Below are positions 18,650-27,242 of a stretch of DNA of 64,000 nucleotides, piece after piece. Numbering within the stretch: position 1 is the stretch's first letter; each line of letters begins with the position of its first letter. The notes beneath the pieces are model-generated. The model saw only the letters and a list, made by a program, of their open reading frames with translations. It searched no databases and had not been told where the DNA came from. This DNA is from CAWEYO01 sp963813315 (GTDB lineage Bacteria; Pseudomonadota; Alphaproteobacteria; Rhizobiales; Rhizobiaceae), in the NCBI GenBank assembly GCA_963813315.1, contig CAWEYO010000018.1, positions 62,001 through 126,000 on the forward strand, in the 5' to 3' direction. The position numbers and the translations under genes are program-made.

Positions 18650-18795
18650 GGGTGTGTTGATATTCAGGTGATGCCAGCCTGCAAATGGCAGTCTTCTGCG
18701 CTTCCGGTACTCACGTACCCAAACGTACGCTCTTGTGCCGGTTCTCGAACACCGCCATTTTCGGCTCGGCCTGACCTGAATCTCAACACACCCTA
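18648..18795. repeat. Palindromic repeat family B, complete (148 bp)
   Basis: The element runs from TAGGGTGTGTTGATATTCAG to the complementary CTGAATCTCAACACACCCTA. It holds inner arms such as CAAATGGCAGTCTTC and CCGCCATTTTC, plus a central GTACTCACGTACCCAAACGT. TA occurs at both ends. A near-identical copy is at 43771, and partial copies are at 39372 and 5807. The right end cuts the gene downstream of the sulfatase-like gene. Confidence 0.85.
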
Positions 18796-18876
18796 AGCCG
18801 TGCCCCCGACCATGGCGAATGGCTTGCCATCCTTCTCGAGCATGAAGTGACGCTGTGTCGCTAGAAACGTGCCCAT
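18793..18876 (-). pseudogene. First 27 codons of a gene truncated by a repeat element
   Basis: The ATG at 18876 overlaps the stop of the sulfatase-like gene (TGATG), a classic translational coupling arrangement. The frame reads MGTFLATQRHFMLEKDGKPF then AMVGGTA, and ends at a TAG that belongs to the edge of repeat B at 18648-18795. The natural gene probably continued further. I do not recognise the family from these residues. It suggests that the operon once had a fifth gene. Confidence 0.5.
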
Positions 18877-21053
18877 CACCGCTTCACATAGCTAAATCGT
18901 ATTGAATCTGCACTTTTCCTAGTTTCGGCATCCATGATCGTCAGCGCCATGAAGCGGGGTGGTCCGCTTTGGGCGCGATCGACAGCGTATAGGGCAATCG
19001 TGTTACTACCGATGTCCAGAAAATCCGGTTGGAGCATGAGCGAAATGATGCCCGTTTTGCCGCTCTTGTGGCGAACGGGCGGCATGACGGCTGCCACCTT
19101 GCCGTTGAGAGTGGCTACTAACAAAAGATCATTGCTACCCAAGGGAGCATTGCCCATGATGCTGCCATTAAGGTTTAGCGGAACGAAGTCCGCTTGGTCT
19201 CCACCAAGCACCTGTGCAAGGCGTGCTACTCTCCCGCTCGGTTCAATTGTGCCGAGCGTGGGAAGTGTCTTGCCGATCCACTCGGGCCTGGTCGAAAAAC
19301 CCATGTCCAGTGTTGCATCCTCATGGGCGCCGAAGATGCCATCGCGGATGGCGACCTGTTCGCGCATTGGCCGTTCCAAGTCGATCGCGTAGCTGTCATA
19401 TCCCGGGTTCGAGCAGTAGTGGGATCGTTTCCTTAGCGGGGGATTCTTCGGATCGAACAGATCTCGCCCGTCGAAATGTGTTGTTTCGGGACGCAACCCG
19501 ACCTGACCGAGAAGAGTTGGCAGAACGTCAACCGTCTGTGCCGGAGCATCGATTCTGGTTCCCCGCACTTGGCCGGGCACTTTGACGATCAACGGAACCC
19601 CGATCAAATTCGCGAAATTTTCGGCATTTGTGATGCGCCGCGTATCGCCCGGTACAAAGCTGACACCATGATCCGCGACGATCACCAACATGGTTTCGTC
19701 ATAGCGCCCAGACGCCTTGAGCTTGGCAACAACCTGACCGACCATCCGGTCGACATAACGCGCCTGCAGAATATGACGGAAATAACTCTGCAGAACATGC
19801 GGTCCCTGATCGGCATCCCATTGTTTTCCTGTAATGGCGTAGGTCGCATAGCCTTCGAAATAGGTTGATCCGTCGGGCAGCAGATCGAACGGTGCATGCG
19901 GAAGCAAGAAATGGCCGAAATACAGCTGAGGCTTGGCCTGCGGGAGCTTGATGGCGTCGACGAAGTCTTCGAGCTGTTTGACCCGTATTGAGAAACGCTC
20001 CTTGTGATTGAGGCTTTCGGTCCGGGCCACTGCCTCCATCCAATAAGGATCGAGGTCGGGCAGCGTCTTCTCGATGGACTCCGGCAGTGATGCATGCAGC
20101 CAAGCCACTGCAATATGCTCGAAAAACGCCATGTTGGCGTAAAATGCCGGACCCTGTCTGCCGCAAATCTCGTTGGGACACATCTGGGTGAGGTTTTCCA
20201 CGACATGAAGCGCGTAGTGACCATCAAGCAAGGTGAAGAGGTTTTGGGGATATGAATGATAGTTAGGAGCTCTCGACTCGGGCGCCGGCGAACCGAAGAG
20301 CTGGCCGGTCAAGATCGCAGGCACGGCCGTCGGCGTATTGCAGGAAACGGCACCGGCATTGCTGAACCAATAGGCGTTACGCACCAATGCGCTAAGGTTC
20401 GGGAACCGCGCGGCGTGGATTTCGCCCTGTGCATTGAGCAAGGTCGACAGTGGCAACTCGTCGAGCACCAAGAAGACAATATCGGGCAGGCGTTTTTCCG
20501 GATCAACCCGCGTGCTGACTGGTTTGTTCGTCGTGTCGCTCGTATAAATGCGCTCGCCGACGGCCTGTAGTGAACTGTAAAGCGTTACCGGCAAGCCAAG
20601 CACCGTCGCCATCAGGAACACGCGGACGATCTCCATTCGGGTAAACGCCAGATAGCCCGCGAAAGCCAGAACAACCGACAGGACGACAAGCAGCCAACCG
20701 CCCGCAAGCGCTGGCCATTCGCGCACAAGCCCCGTCAGAGTCATGGCGGACAGAGCAATGAAATAAACCGCCAGTACCGCTCTCATGCTCGGGATCTGGG
20801 CCAGGACATAGGCGACGAGCCCCAGTAGAGAGGGCAGGACAAGGCATATGCCCGTCAGGAACAGGAACACCTCGCCAGTGTTCATATCGTACAACCCGTA
20901 GAAGTCGGGGCTGGCATTGATCATGCCGGTAATACGGTTGGTGACCACCATGCCGGCGATGCCTACGGTGGCTAGAAGAAACGAAACCGATAGATTATCT
21001 TTAGGCTTTTCTATATACTTTTCGATATACAATTTGTCCTGTCTCCGACTCAT
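18876..21053 (-). CDS. Membrane-anchored sulfatase-superfamily protein (phospho- or sulfo-ester enzyme)
   Basis: The 725-residue protein has five membrane segments (about residues 24-42, 62-84, 92-110, 117-137, 143-160), then a periplasmic alkaline-phosphatase/sulfatase fold. Metal and catalytic landmarks are VFLVLDELPLS (Asp198), SCNTPTAVPAILTG (Thr240/Thr242 region), HFLLPHAPF and MLVIVADHGVSF. It lacks the C-x-P-S-R sulfatase signature. A threonine nucleophile, as in phosphoethanolamine or phosphoglycerol transferases, is therefore more likely than true sulfatase activity. A C-terminal domain of about 150 residues is unrecognised. It is the fourth gene of a coupled operon, 3 bp after the YidC-like gene. 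Confidence 0.8.
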   Translation of the reverse strand: MSRRQDKLYIEKYIEKPKDNLSVSFLLATVGIAGMVVTNRITGMINASPDFYGLYDMNTGEVFLFLTGICLVLPSLLGLVAYVLAQIPSMRAVLAVYFIALSAMTLTGLVREWPALAGGWLLVVLSVVLAFAGYLAFTRMEIVRVFLMATVLGLPVTLYSSLQAVGERIYTSDTTNKPVSTRVDPEKRLPDIVFLVLDELPLSTLLNAQGEIHAARFPNLSALVRNAYWFSNAGAVSCNTPTAVPAILTGQLFGSPAPESRAPNYHSYPQNLFTLLDGHYALHVVENLTQMCPNEICGRQGPAFYANMAFFEHIAVAWLHASLPESIEKTLPDLDPYWMEAVARTESLNHKERFSIRVKQLEDFVDAIKLPQAKPQLYFGHFLLPHAPFDLLPDGSTYFEGYATYAITGKQWDADQGPHVLQSYFRHILQARYVDRMVGQVVAKLKASGRYDETMLVIVADHGVSFVPGDTRRITNAENFANLIGVPLIVKVPGQVRGTRIDAPAQTVDVLPTLLGQVGLRPETTHFDGRDLFDPKNPPLRKRSHYCSNPGYDSYAIDLERPMREQVAIRDGIFGAHEDATLDMGFSTRPEWIGKTLPTLGTIEPSGRVARLAQVLGGDQADFVPLNLNGSIMGNAPLGSNDLLLVATLNGKVAAVMPPVRHKSGKTGIISLMLQPDFLDIGSNTIALYAVDRAQSGPPRFMALTIMDAETRKSADSIRFSYVKR

Positions 21054-21056
21054 CAG

Positions 21057-21740
21057 TCATTGTCTCCTTCGTTCGTCAGTGCGCTGTGATCCCGGAGCGT
21101 TGCGTGCTGCTGATGAGAAGGCCATAAGATTGCTCGTCGTCCAGTACAACAAAAGTGCTGACGCCAGATTGTAGACGATTACCAGCAGTACTACGGCAAT
21201 GATCATGAAACTGAAAAAAGCCTTCCGATCCGTGCCAAACCGGAAAAAGGCATCGGCGATCGTTACGGCAGACATAATGTACGGCAGCAGGTTGGCGCCG
21301 AAAAGCAGGCGGTCGGGCGCCATCAGGTCTGAGATCAGGAAGAATGGCACGCCTGACAGGGCCGTATTGGCATTAAAGAGAAGCAGGGCCGCGATGAGAA
21401 ACGGCAGCACCACAAAAAACGACAGGCCCGACAGGACGTTCATGATCGGACTGTAGTTTTGTGCCGTATAGACGCGCTCCGTCACACGGAACCGCGCCTC
21501 TCCCTTCAAGCCCTGCGCTTCACGAGAGATCTGTTCATCGGCCAGCTTCTTTCTGGCCGCGATCTGGCTTTCTATCGCCATTGCCCAGGTACGGACGGGG
21601 CTGGTTGCAGCTGAAACAATTACCGCCAACAAAATCACTGATAAACCAGCAGAACCCGTAGCGATCATAAGCTGCTTGAATATGAGATCGAGCAGCCATA
21701 CAATCGGCGACAGTACAAATTCGAATGCGGTTAGTATCAC
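21057..21740 (-). CDS. Short YidC/Oxa1-like membrane protein
   Basis: The 227-residue protein has about five hydrophobic segments. A cationic loop after the first pair (TSPVRTWAMAIESQIAARKK, with Arg in the position of the YidC groove) is followed by MNVLSGLSFFVVLPFLIAAL and a C-terminal pair ending in a hydrophilic RTDERRRQ tail. It lacks the periplasmic domain of proteobacterial YidC, so it is not the housekeeping insertase. Translation starts at GTG, overlapping the preceding stop by 4 bases (GTGA). Its place between a methyltransferase and a sulfatase-like enzyme suggests a dedicated insertase or scaffold for this operon. Confidence 0.75.
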   Translation of the reverse strand: MILTAFEFVLSPIVWLLDLIFKQLMIATGSAGLSVILLAVIVSAATSPVRTWAMAIESQIAARKKLADEQISREAQGLKGEARFRVTERVYTAQNYSPIMNVLSGLSFFVVLPFLIAALLLFNANTALSGVPFFLISDLMAPDRLLFGANLLPYIMSAVTIADAFFRFGTDRKAFFSFMIIAVVLLVIVYNLASALLLYWTTSNLMAFSSAARNAPGSQRTDERRRQ

Positions 21741-23170
21741 GTAGGTATCAAGTGGAATATTTCGCGTTTTCCACCCTTCAGAACCGCTCGATTCTTTATC
21801 CTGAACCGTTCTTCGACCTGGCGTACAAATGTCTCGCGACTGTAGTCGGCATATTGCTCCTTTTTGTTGGTCAAAAGCTTGACGACCATCTCGTCGTGCC
21901 GATCAACAAACTCGATCACAATCTCCGCATCAAGCATCCGCAACCACGCCAAGAACAGATCGAGCGGAATGTTGGCCGAAATTCTGACGTGATGGACCAG
22001 TGCCAGCACGAGAATCATGTCCGGTTTCCCACGCCTGTCGAACGCTGCCCGTTCGCTGCCCGCCCAGCCTTGATCGGGCGAAATATTGGCCAGATTGATG
22101 ATCAGGGGCAGGATATTGCTGTCTTTCTTCTGGTGCTCTTCCAGATAGAGTTTCTCCACGGCATTGTGATCGGAATCAACGGACACCACGCAATCCGCAT
22201 GGGGCGCAAGGATGCGCGAAAACGTTCCCGTATTGCAGCCAATGTCCCAGACCAACGCTATACGATGGGAAACGGCATTTTCGACAAACTGCTTTTTCTG
22301 CTGGAATTCCTCATCGTTGTAGGAATGGCTTTGGGCGTATTCCGACCAGTCCGAATGGGTTTGCTTGAACTTCAGGCCGCGAACGAGCCGAGTTATGCTC
22401 TGAACCAATCCGATGACCATTGCCTTGGAATGGTTGGCCGCTTTTCGCTGTTTCGCCGGCACATTGTTGCGCTCAGTGGCAGCAATCCTGTTTTCCACGA
22501 TAGCCGGCAGAATGACATGACTGAGCACGCCGCGGCGCAGTCTGGCCAGGCCATGGAAATACTTTGCAGCTTCGGTCGGGGGAATGCCATCCAAATAGGA
22601 ACGCATTAGAGGGCGCGTGTCGAGGCCGAGATAGGTCTGCAGCATCAAGGGTGTCAGGAAGTTCGCGCAGAACTGACGGTATGCCAGCCATGGTTCCCCT
22701 TTGACCCAAGGCATGAACGAGGGAACATCAATGAACACCGGTCGCGCGCCGATGAACTGGATGTTGAATGGGGTGGCATCCTTCAGCGTCCAGCCATTTT
22801 CGAGCGCCACTTCAAGAATGTGCAGATGCAACAAAGCTGCATCCCGCAACATCGAATGCGTCCATTCGTAAGGATAGCTGACGAACGGAACGACTTCGTG
22901 CTCCAGAACCCCGGCCCAGCCCTTTTCGAGGATGGCATCGACCGCAGCGTTCGCCCCAGGCTCAAGCATGGTAGTGCGAACGATGAAGCCTTCGTCTCCC
23001 AGCTTCTTGAAGAAGCTTTCGCCCGACAGCCGGAAAAAATGACCGAAGCTCGCGGCATCAACTCCGCGCAGGACCCTGAGAGAGTTGTTTTCAGTACAGT
23101 CTATGAAAACGCGATTGGAAGGATCCCGGAACGACCCCGCAACGTGAGATAACGACATGCTCATCGCCAT
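21737..23170 (-). CDS. Kinase-like domain fused to SAM-dependent methyltransferase (NoeA-like)
   Basis: The 478-residue protein has two parts. Residues 1-270 hold a region whose motif LKDATPFNIQF (Asp131, Asn136) and following PVFIDVPSF (Asp148) match the spacing of a protein-kinase/aminoglycoside-kinase catalytic loop and metal-binding Asp. Residues 300-478 form a class I methyltransferase with motif I VWDIGCNTGTFS, an acidic VSVDSD and LALVHHV. The overall layout reminds me of rhizobial NoeA nodulation-type proteins, with moderate certainty. The start may be any of three ATGs at 23170, 23164 or 23158; the first lies just after the upstream stop. The substrate is unknown. Confidence 0.75.
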   Translation of the reverse strand: MAMSMSLSHVAGSFRDPSNRVFIDCTENNSLRVLRGVDAASFGHFFRLSGESFFKKLGDEGFIVRTTMLEPGANAAVDAILEKGWAGVLEHEVVPFVSYPYEWTHSMLRDAALLHLHILEVALENGWTLKDATPFNIQFIGARPVFIDVPSFMPWVKGEPWLAYRQFCANFLTPLMLQTYLGLDTRPLMRSYLDGIPPTEAAKYFHGLARLRRGVLSHVILPAIVENRIAATERNNVPAKQRKAANHSKAMVIGLVQSITRLVRGLKFKQTHSDWSEYAQSHSYNDEEFQQKKQFVENAVSHRIALVWDIGCNTGTFSRILAPHADCVVSVDSDHNAVEKLYLEEHQKKDSNILPLIINLANISPDQGWAGSERAAFDRRGKPDMILVLALVHHVRISANIPLDLFLAWLRMLDAEIVIEFVDRHDEMVVKLLTNKKEQYADYSRETFVRQVEERFRIKNRAVLKGGKREIFHLIPT

Positions 23171-23171
23171 T

Positions 23172-23408
23172 CTACGTACAGTTGTTGCCGCCGCCACTAT
23201 CCTTATCACGCGCGCGGAACCACCCCCGAATGTTGTAGAATGACCTGCGGAACCAATAGGCGACAGCTGCAATAACACCCAGGATGGTAGTGACAAGAAC
23301 GCTGCCCGATCCGGGATCGACATAGGCATGGGCCGGCTGAATTGACAAAACCGTAACAAGCAAAATGGCTGGTACCAGCTGCAGTTTCGTGTTCTTGCGG
23401 TTCGCCAT
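23172..23408 (-). CDS. Small exported or membrane protein with YVDPGSGS motif
   Basis: The 78-residue protein has a signal peptide (MANRKNTKLQLVPAILLVTV to PAHA), then AYVDPGSGSVL, one membrane helix (about residues 38-56) and a basic tail (WFRRSFYNIRGWFRARDKD). The Y-V-D-P-G-[ST]-G-S pattern recurs in small uncharacterised bacterial membrane proteins. Cleavage after AHA would leave this motif at the mature N-terminus. It is the first gene of the coupled operon, one base before the methyltransferase start. The function is unknown. Confidence 0.75.
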   Translation of the reverse strand: MANRKNTKLQLVPAILLVTVLSIQPAHAYVDPGSGSVLVTTILGVIAAVAYWFRRSFYNIRGWFRARDKDSGGGNNCT

Positions 23409-23526
23409 CAGATTTTCCACTTGTCCACCAACCAATTCGTTCCGGGAGACTTTTGCCTCTCCGCGCAAACCCCAAGGCCCTTAAACATGACAGAACTGCG
23501 ACAGTACATAAAAAAAACCCGGAGCA

Positions 23527-23814
23527 TCAATGTGAGCCGCGCCGAGTTAGCAGATGGTGGCGGAAGCGCGGAGCAGCCCCCGGAAGGTTGAGGTTGTCGG
23601 CTATGTGGCGGTCTCCGCGACAAAGACGTCCGCCACCGCGCGCAAAATCCGCCTTCGTCTTGAAATGGTGATAAGTGTAGCCGAGCGGCACGCCCGAAGC
23701 CGCCGCCGGGATATCCGCAAGGCTCGTTGGCGTAAAGCCTCGTTCCCAGAACATGACGGCGTCCGTTGTGCCAGGCTTTGTAGCATGGGACCTGCGGTCG
23801 AACAGCCCTGACAT
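23527..23814 (-). pseudogene. Remnant of a TetR-family regulator
   Basis: One frame gives a clear TetR helix-turn-helix: FWERGFTPTSLADIPAAASG then VPLGYTYHHFKTKADFA. The next residues (RAVADVFVAETAT) are found only in another frame, so there is a frameshift near 23655. No ligand-binding domain follows. Upstream codons for the family N-terminus are also degraded. The remnant lies upstream of the small YVDPGSGS gene on the same strand. It may once have regulated a neighbour. Confidence 0.65.
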
Positions 23815-23954
23815 CGCAAGATTGTGCCAAGAGCCATCGCAGAAGCCGGTGGTGCCGATCGATTGCGGTGCGCTACCCGCGCCGGCACTTTCCCGCTATG
23901 CCATGGAAAGAGCGACTGGTTCCTCTGATGGAATTTGTCAGGGCGACGAAGTTA

Positions 23955-24682
23955 TCAGGCCGCCAAGGTCATAAAGAGACAAAAATCGCGGCCGACGGGC
24001 ACGACTAGCACGGACCAGACAGAGGGCGTCGTAGCGACAATGGTCGCAGCTGCGATCAAGAAGATGATGTTCGCGGTAGGCGCCAACATCCGGCCTCTAA
24101 AGACAGCCAGATAGGCGGCAAGGCAGCCCGCCAGGAAAACTCCGACATAAGGCAAAACGAATGTCGAGCTAACATCAGACCAACGCGGCAGCAACAACAA
24201 GAATGACGCAGCCTAGATCGCGAAAAACACCGATGTGGCCCAACGCCATGCGTTGTTCAGCCACAAAATCCTGCGGAAATGAATGGGAGAAAGAAATAGA
24301 ATTGGACCTCCACCGCGACTGTCCAAAAGTGCCCGGCACCATCAGTGAACAGTAAGTGGCTGACAATATTATTGCCATTGATCAAATATCCGAATCCGAG
24401 AAACAGCGTAAGCGCGACGAAATATGGTGGAACAATCCGAAGCGCTCTACGGCTGAAGAAAATTGCCAAGCTTCCTCGCGAGAGTGGCCTGCCGTAAATA
24501 AGCATCTGCTGGGTAAGCAGGAAGGCACTTAGTACAAAGAAAATCCAAACTCCAACCTTACCCAGCCCTTTCAGGGGCAGATCGTAGTGATTGCTAAAGT
24601 GGGCCGCCACAACAAGCAGGAACGCGAAACCGCGTAGGCCATGCAGCGCCTGAACCTCTGACTTCTGAGCAAATTCCGTCAT
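23955..24682 (-). pseudogene. Degraded acyltransferase-3 (OafA/YrhL-like) gene
   Basis: From the ATG at 24682 the frame reads QALHGLRGFAFLLVVAAHFS, VWIFFVLSAFLLTQQ, RRALRIVPPYFVALTLFLGF and FWTVAVEVQFYFFLPF, which are the conserved parts of membrane O-acyltransferases. The frame is lost near 24265. The next helices continue in another frame (NNAWRWATSVFFAI), interrupted by an in-frame TAG at 24213-24215, then LLLLPRWSDV to the end at 23955. About 240 codons remain of an expected 350. Both a frameshift and a stop support real decay. The gene diverges from the glycan operon. Confidence 0.75.
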
Positions 24683-24780
24683 TAGCAAAATTTCAAAATG
24701 AGTGGTTGCGCGAGCGCTCTTCCTATTAAGCACCCATAACCTGAACCACAATCAAAGGAAACCGACCGAACGCTGCGGAG

Positions 24781-25316
24781 ATGTTCTCTCCGATCAGGAC
24801 GTTACTTGCGGGCAACATCAGGGAGGCACAGGATTTCCTGCTATCCTTGATGCCGCTACGGTTTTGGAAGACCGTCCGGACTGGCGCGATCGCCAACGTG
24901 CCAAGCGGCTTGGCAGGGGCGGTCGCCTGCCGCTTTTGGCCATGTCGGGGACCATCGTCTCGCACCTAGTCTACAACTACGTGCTGCGGCCGGGCGCCAT
25001 GCTCATCGTGCCAGTGCTACTTCTCGGCTTGGTTATTCTCGTCGGGTCGATGACGCTTGCCTACAGCTGGATCTCACACACTGCCGCGATGATTGAGCGG
25101 GGCTTCTTCCCGGCCATCTATGGTGGCCTGCGCGAAACACTAATTGACGGCGCGCTGACTATGGCCATCACTGGCGGCAGCCTGTTTGCGCTGCTGATCT
25201 TTCTCGCTTTTTATTTCCAGTCTCATCAGAGCAAGAAACAATTCGAGGAGCTCTACATCCTACTCGCCCGCGCAAACGACAGGTTGAAGCAGCTCGAGCG
25301 GGAGAAAGCGCGCTGA
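24781..25316 (+). CDS. Unknown membrane protein with C-terminal coiled coil, probably frameshifted
   Basis: The well-supported part is 24942-25316: three hydrophobic helices (MLIVPVLLLGLVILVGSMTL; about residues 60-80; SLFALLIFLAFYF) and a charged tail, FEELYILLARANDRLKQLER. A likely earlier start is the ATG at 24781, preceded by GGAG (FSPIRTLLAGNIREAQDFLL). This would need a frameshift near 24850 to join the LEDRPDWRDRQRAKR frame. The stop overlaps the asnB start (TGATG), so it is the first gene of the glycan operon. I recognise no family. Confidence 0.55.
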
Positions 25317-27240
25317 TGTGCGGCGTCTGCGGCATCCATGGAGGAGGCACTGCCGACGGTGCGGTAGGCGCTATGCTGGAGGCGATGCGACGCCGCGGGC
25401 CGGACGGATCCGGGATCTGGGCGGACAGGTCCATCACGCTTGGCCATCGGAGACTGGCGATCGTCGATCTCTCCGAGCGAGGTCGTCAGCCGATGGCGTC
25501 GGCTGACGGTCGCATCGTGGTCAGCGTCAACGGCGAATTCTACAACTATCCGGAGCTGAGGGTCGAACTTGAGGCATCGGGCGCTGGATTCCAGTCGGAC
25601 TGCGACAGCGAAACTGCGATCCACGCCTATCGCCGATGGGGCGTTGGCTCCTTTGAGCGCTTTAACGGCATGTTTGGTTTCGCGCTGTGGGATAGCCACG
25701 AGCGCCGCTTGTTCCTGGTGCGCGATCGCCTCGGCATCAAGCCGCTCTACTACTGGCAGGATGGCGAGCGCACCTTCTTTGCGTCCGATGTTCAGGCGAT
25801 CATGGCTGGCAGCGGCCGAGACCGATGGCAGATTTCTGGCGAAGGTCTGGCGCAATATCTCGCCTACGAGAACCGCTTCGGCGCCGCCACAATGTTCGAG
25901 GGCATCCGCATGGTATTGCCCGGGCACTACCTTCGCATAGACGCGGACGGAACATGCGAGGTGCCGTTCGTCAAGCTTTCCCCCGCCCGCGAAGTGGCCG
26001 AGGCGATCTGACGGCCGTCGTCCCGGAGTTCAGGCGGAGGATGAAAGCGGCCGTCCAGCGTCACCTCATGAGCGACGTTCCGGTGGCGGCTTATCTCAGC
26101 GCCGGTTTCGACAGCTCGATGGTCGCGACCATGGCGGCTGAGCTCATGGGCGGCAATGGCCCCGCAACCTTTACCGGCACCTTCCGAGAGGGGGGCTGGT
26201 ACGACGAGGCGACAGGCGCGGGACTCGTTGCTGGCGCGCGGGGCATGTCGAACACCAAGGTCGAGATCTCGGCCGCCACCTTCCGCGATTGCTTCGACGA
26301 CATGATGTTCGCGCTCGAGGAGCCGCGCATGGGCACCGGCGCTTTGCCGCAGTACGTAGTCGCGCGCAAGGCGGCCGAGACACACAAGATGATTCTCACC
26401 GGGCACGGGGGCGACGAGCTCTTCTCGGGTTATCCGGTCTTCAAGTTCGTCTTGATGGCGCGGCTTTTACGACGTCATCCCCTGGCGTTCCTCAGACTGC
26501 TTGCTACAGTCCGCTTCTCCGAAGCCCCGCATATGGCGTATTTTGCCTGGGCAAGCCTGCGCCGCAAGGGCGAGCGGCATTCTCTGCCCCGCCTGTTCTC
26601 CGACGAGGAGCTGAGGAAGGGTCTGGTAGGTGGCGATTTGGGCGGCCTGAAAAGCCCGCCTGACTCCAACGAGCCGGTCGCCGAAGACTGTACGTACGGT
26701 CAACTGCTTACACAGTATCTGCGCGACTATCTCCCTGGGCTGCTTGTGGTCGAGGACAAGATTTCCATGGCTCATGGTTTGGAGTCACGCACGCCTCTGC
26801 TTGACAACGAACTCCTCCGGTTCGCTATGGAGGTCGACGAGGTGACCAAGCTCAGCGGTGGCCAACTGAAGGCTGTTCCAAAGGCGGCTGCCAGAGGTAT
26901 TCTTCCCGAGGCGCTCTTCCGACTGCCCAAGCGAGGCTTTCCCAATCCGCTGTCCCGCTGGTTAAGAGGCGAGCTTGCGCCTTGGATGACGTGCCGCCTG
27001 ACCGGACCGGAGACTGCCTTGACGGAACTGTTCGAGCCCTCCTTCCTCGAGCAGACCGTATTATCGTACCAGCGGTCGTGGAAACGCTTCTTCCGGCCGC
27101 TGGATGAGATTCCGACGCATCGGATATGGATGTTGCTCTGTCTCGAGAGCTGGATCCGAATCTACCGCGAGCGGCTTGGGGTTACCCTTGTCGCACCGGG
27201 CTCCCGCCGCGCGCCCGAGCGCCTACTAGAATCTGTTTGA
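25316..27240 (+). CDS. asnB: AsnB-type glutamine amidotransferase (one frameshift)
   Basis: The N-terminal class II glutaminase domain starts with catalytic Cys2 (MCGVCGIHGGG) and continues through RRGPDGSGIW, NGEFYNY and VRDRLGIKPLYY. It ends at a TGA at 26011. The synthetase domain continues in the next frame (TAVVPEFRRRMKAAVQRHLM, ATP-site LSAGFDSS, TGHGGDELFSGYP, EDKISMAHGLESRTPLLDNE). A single shift at about 26000-26010 repairs a normal protein of about 640 residues. Such AsnB homologues in glycan clusters usually amidate uronic acids. The gene has TGATG coupling to the upstream gene and is 2 bp from the next. Confidence 0.88.
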
Positions 27241-27242
27241 CG

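Noticed and set aside
18876..21053. True sulfatase function
   Set aside because: The formylglycine signature C-x-P-S-R is missing; the corresponding site has threonines, so the name is limited to the superfamily.
25316..27240. Two separate genes, a stand-alone glutaminase and a stand-alone synthetase
   Set aside because: The two frames overlap exactly at a one-base shift and together make a normal AsnB; each half alone starts or ends in the middle of the linker.
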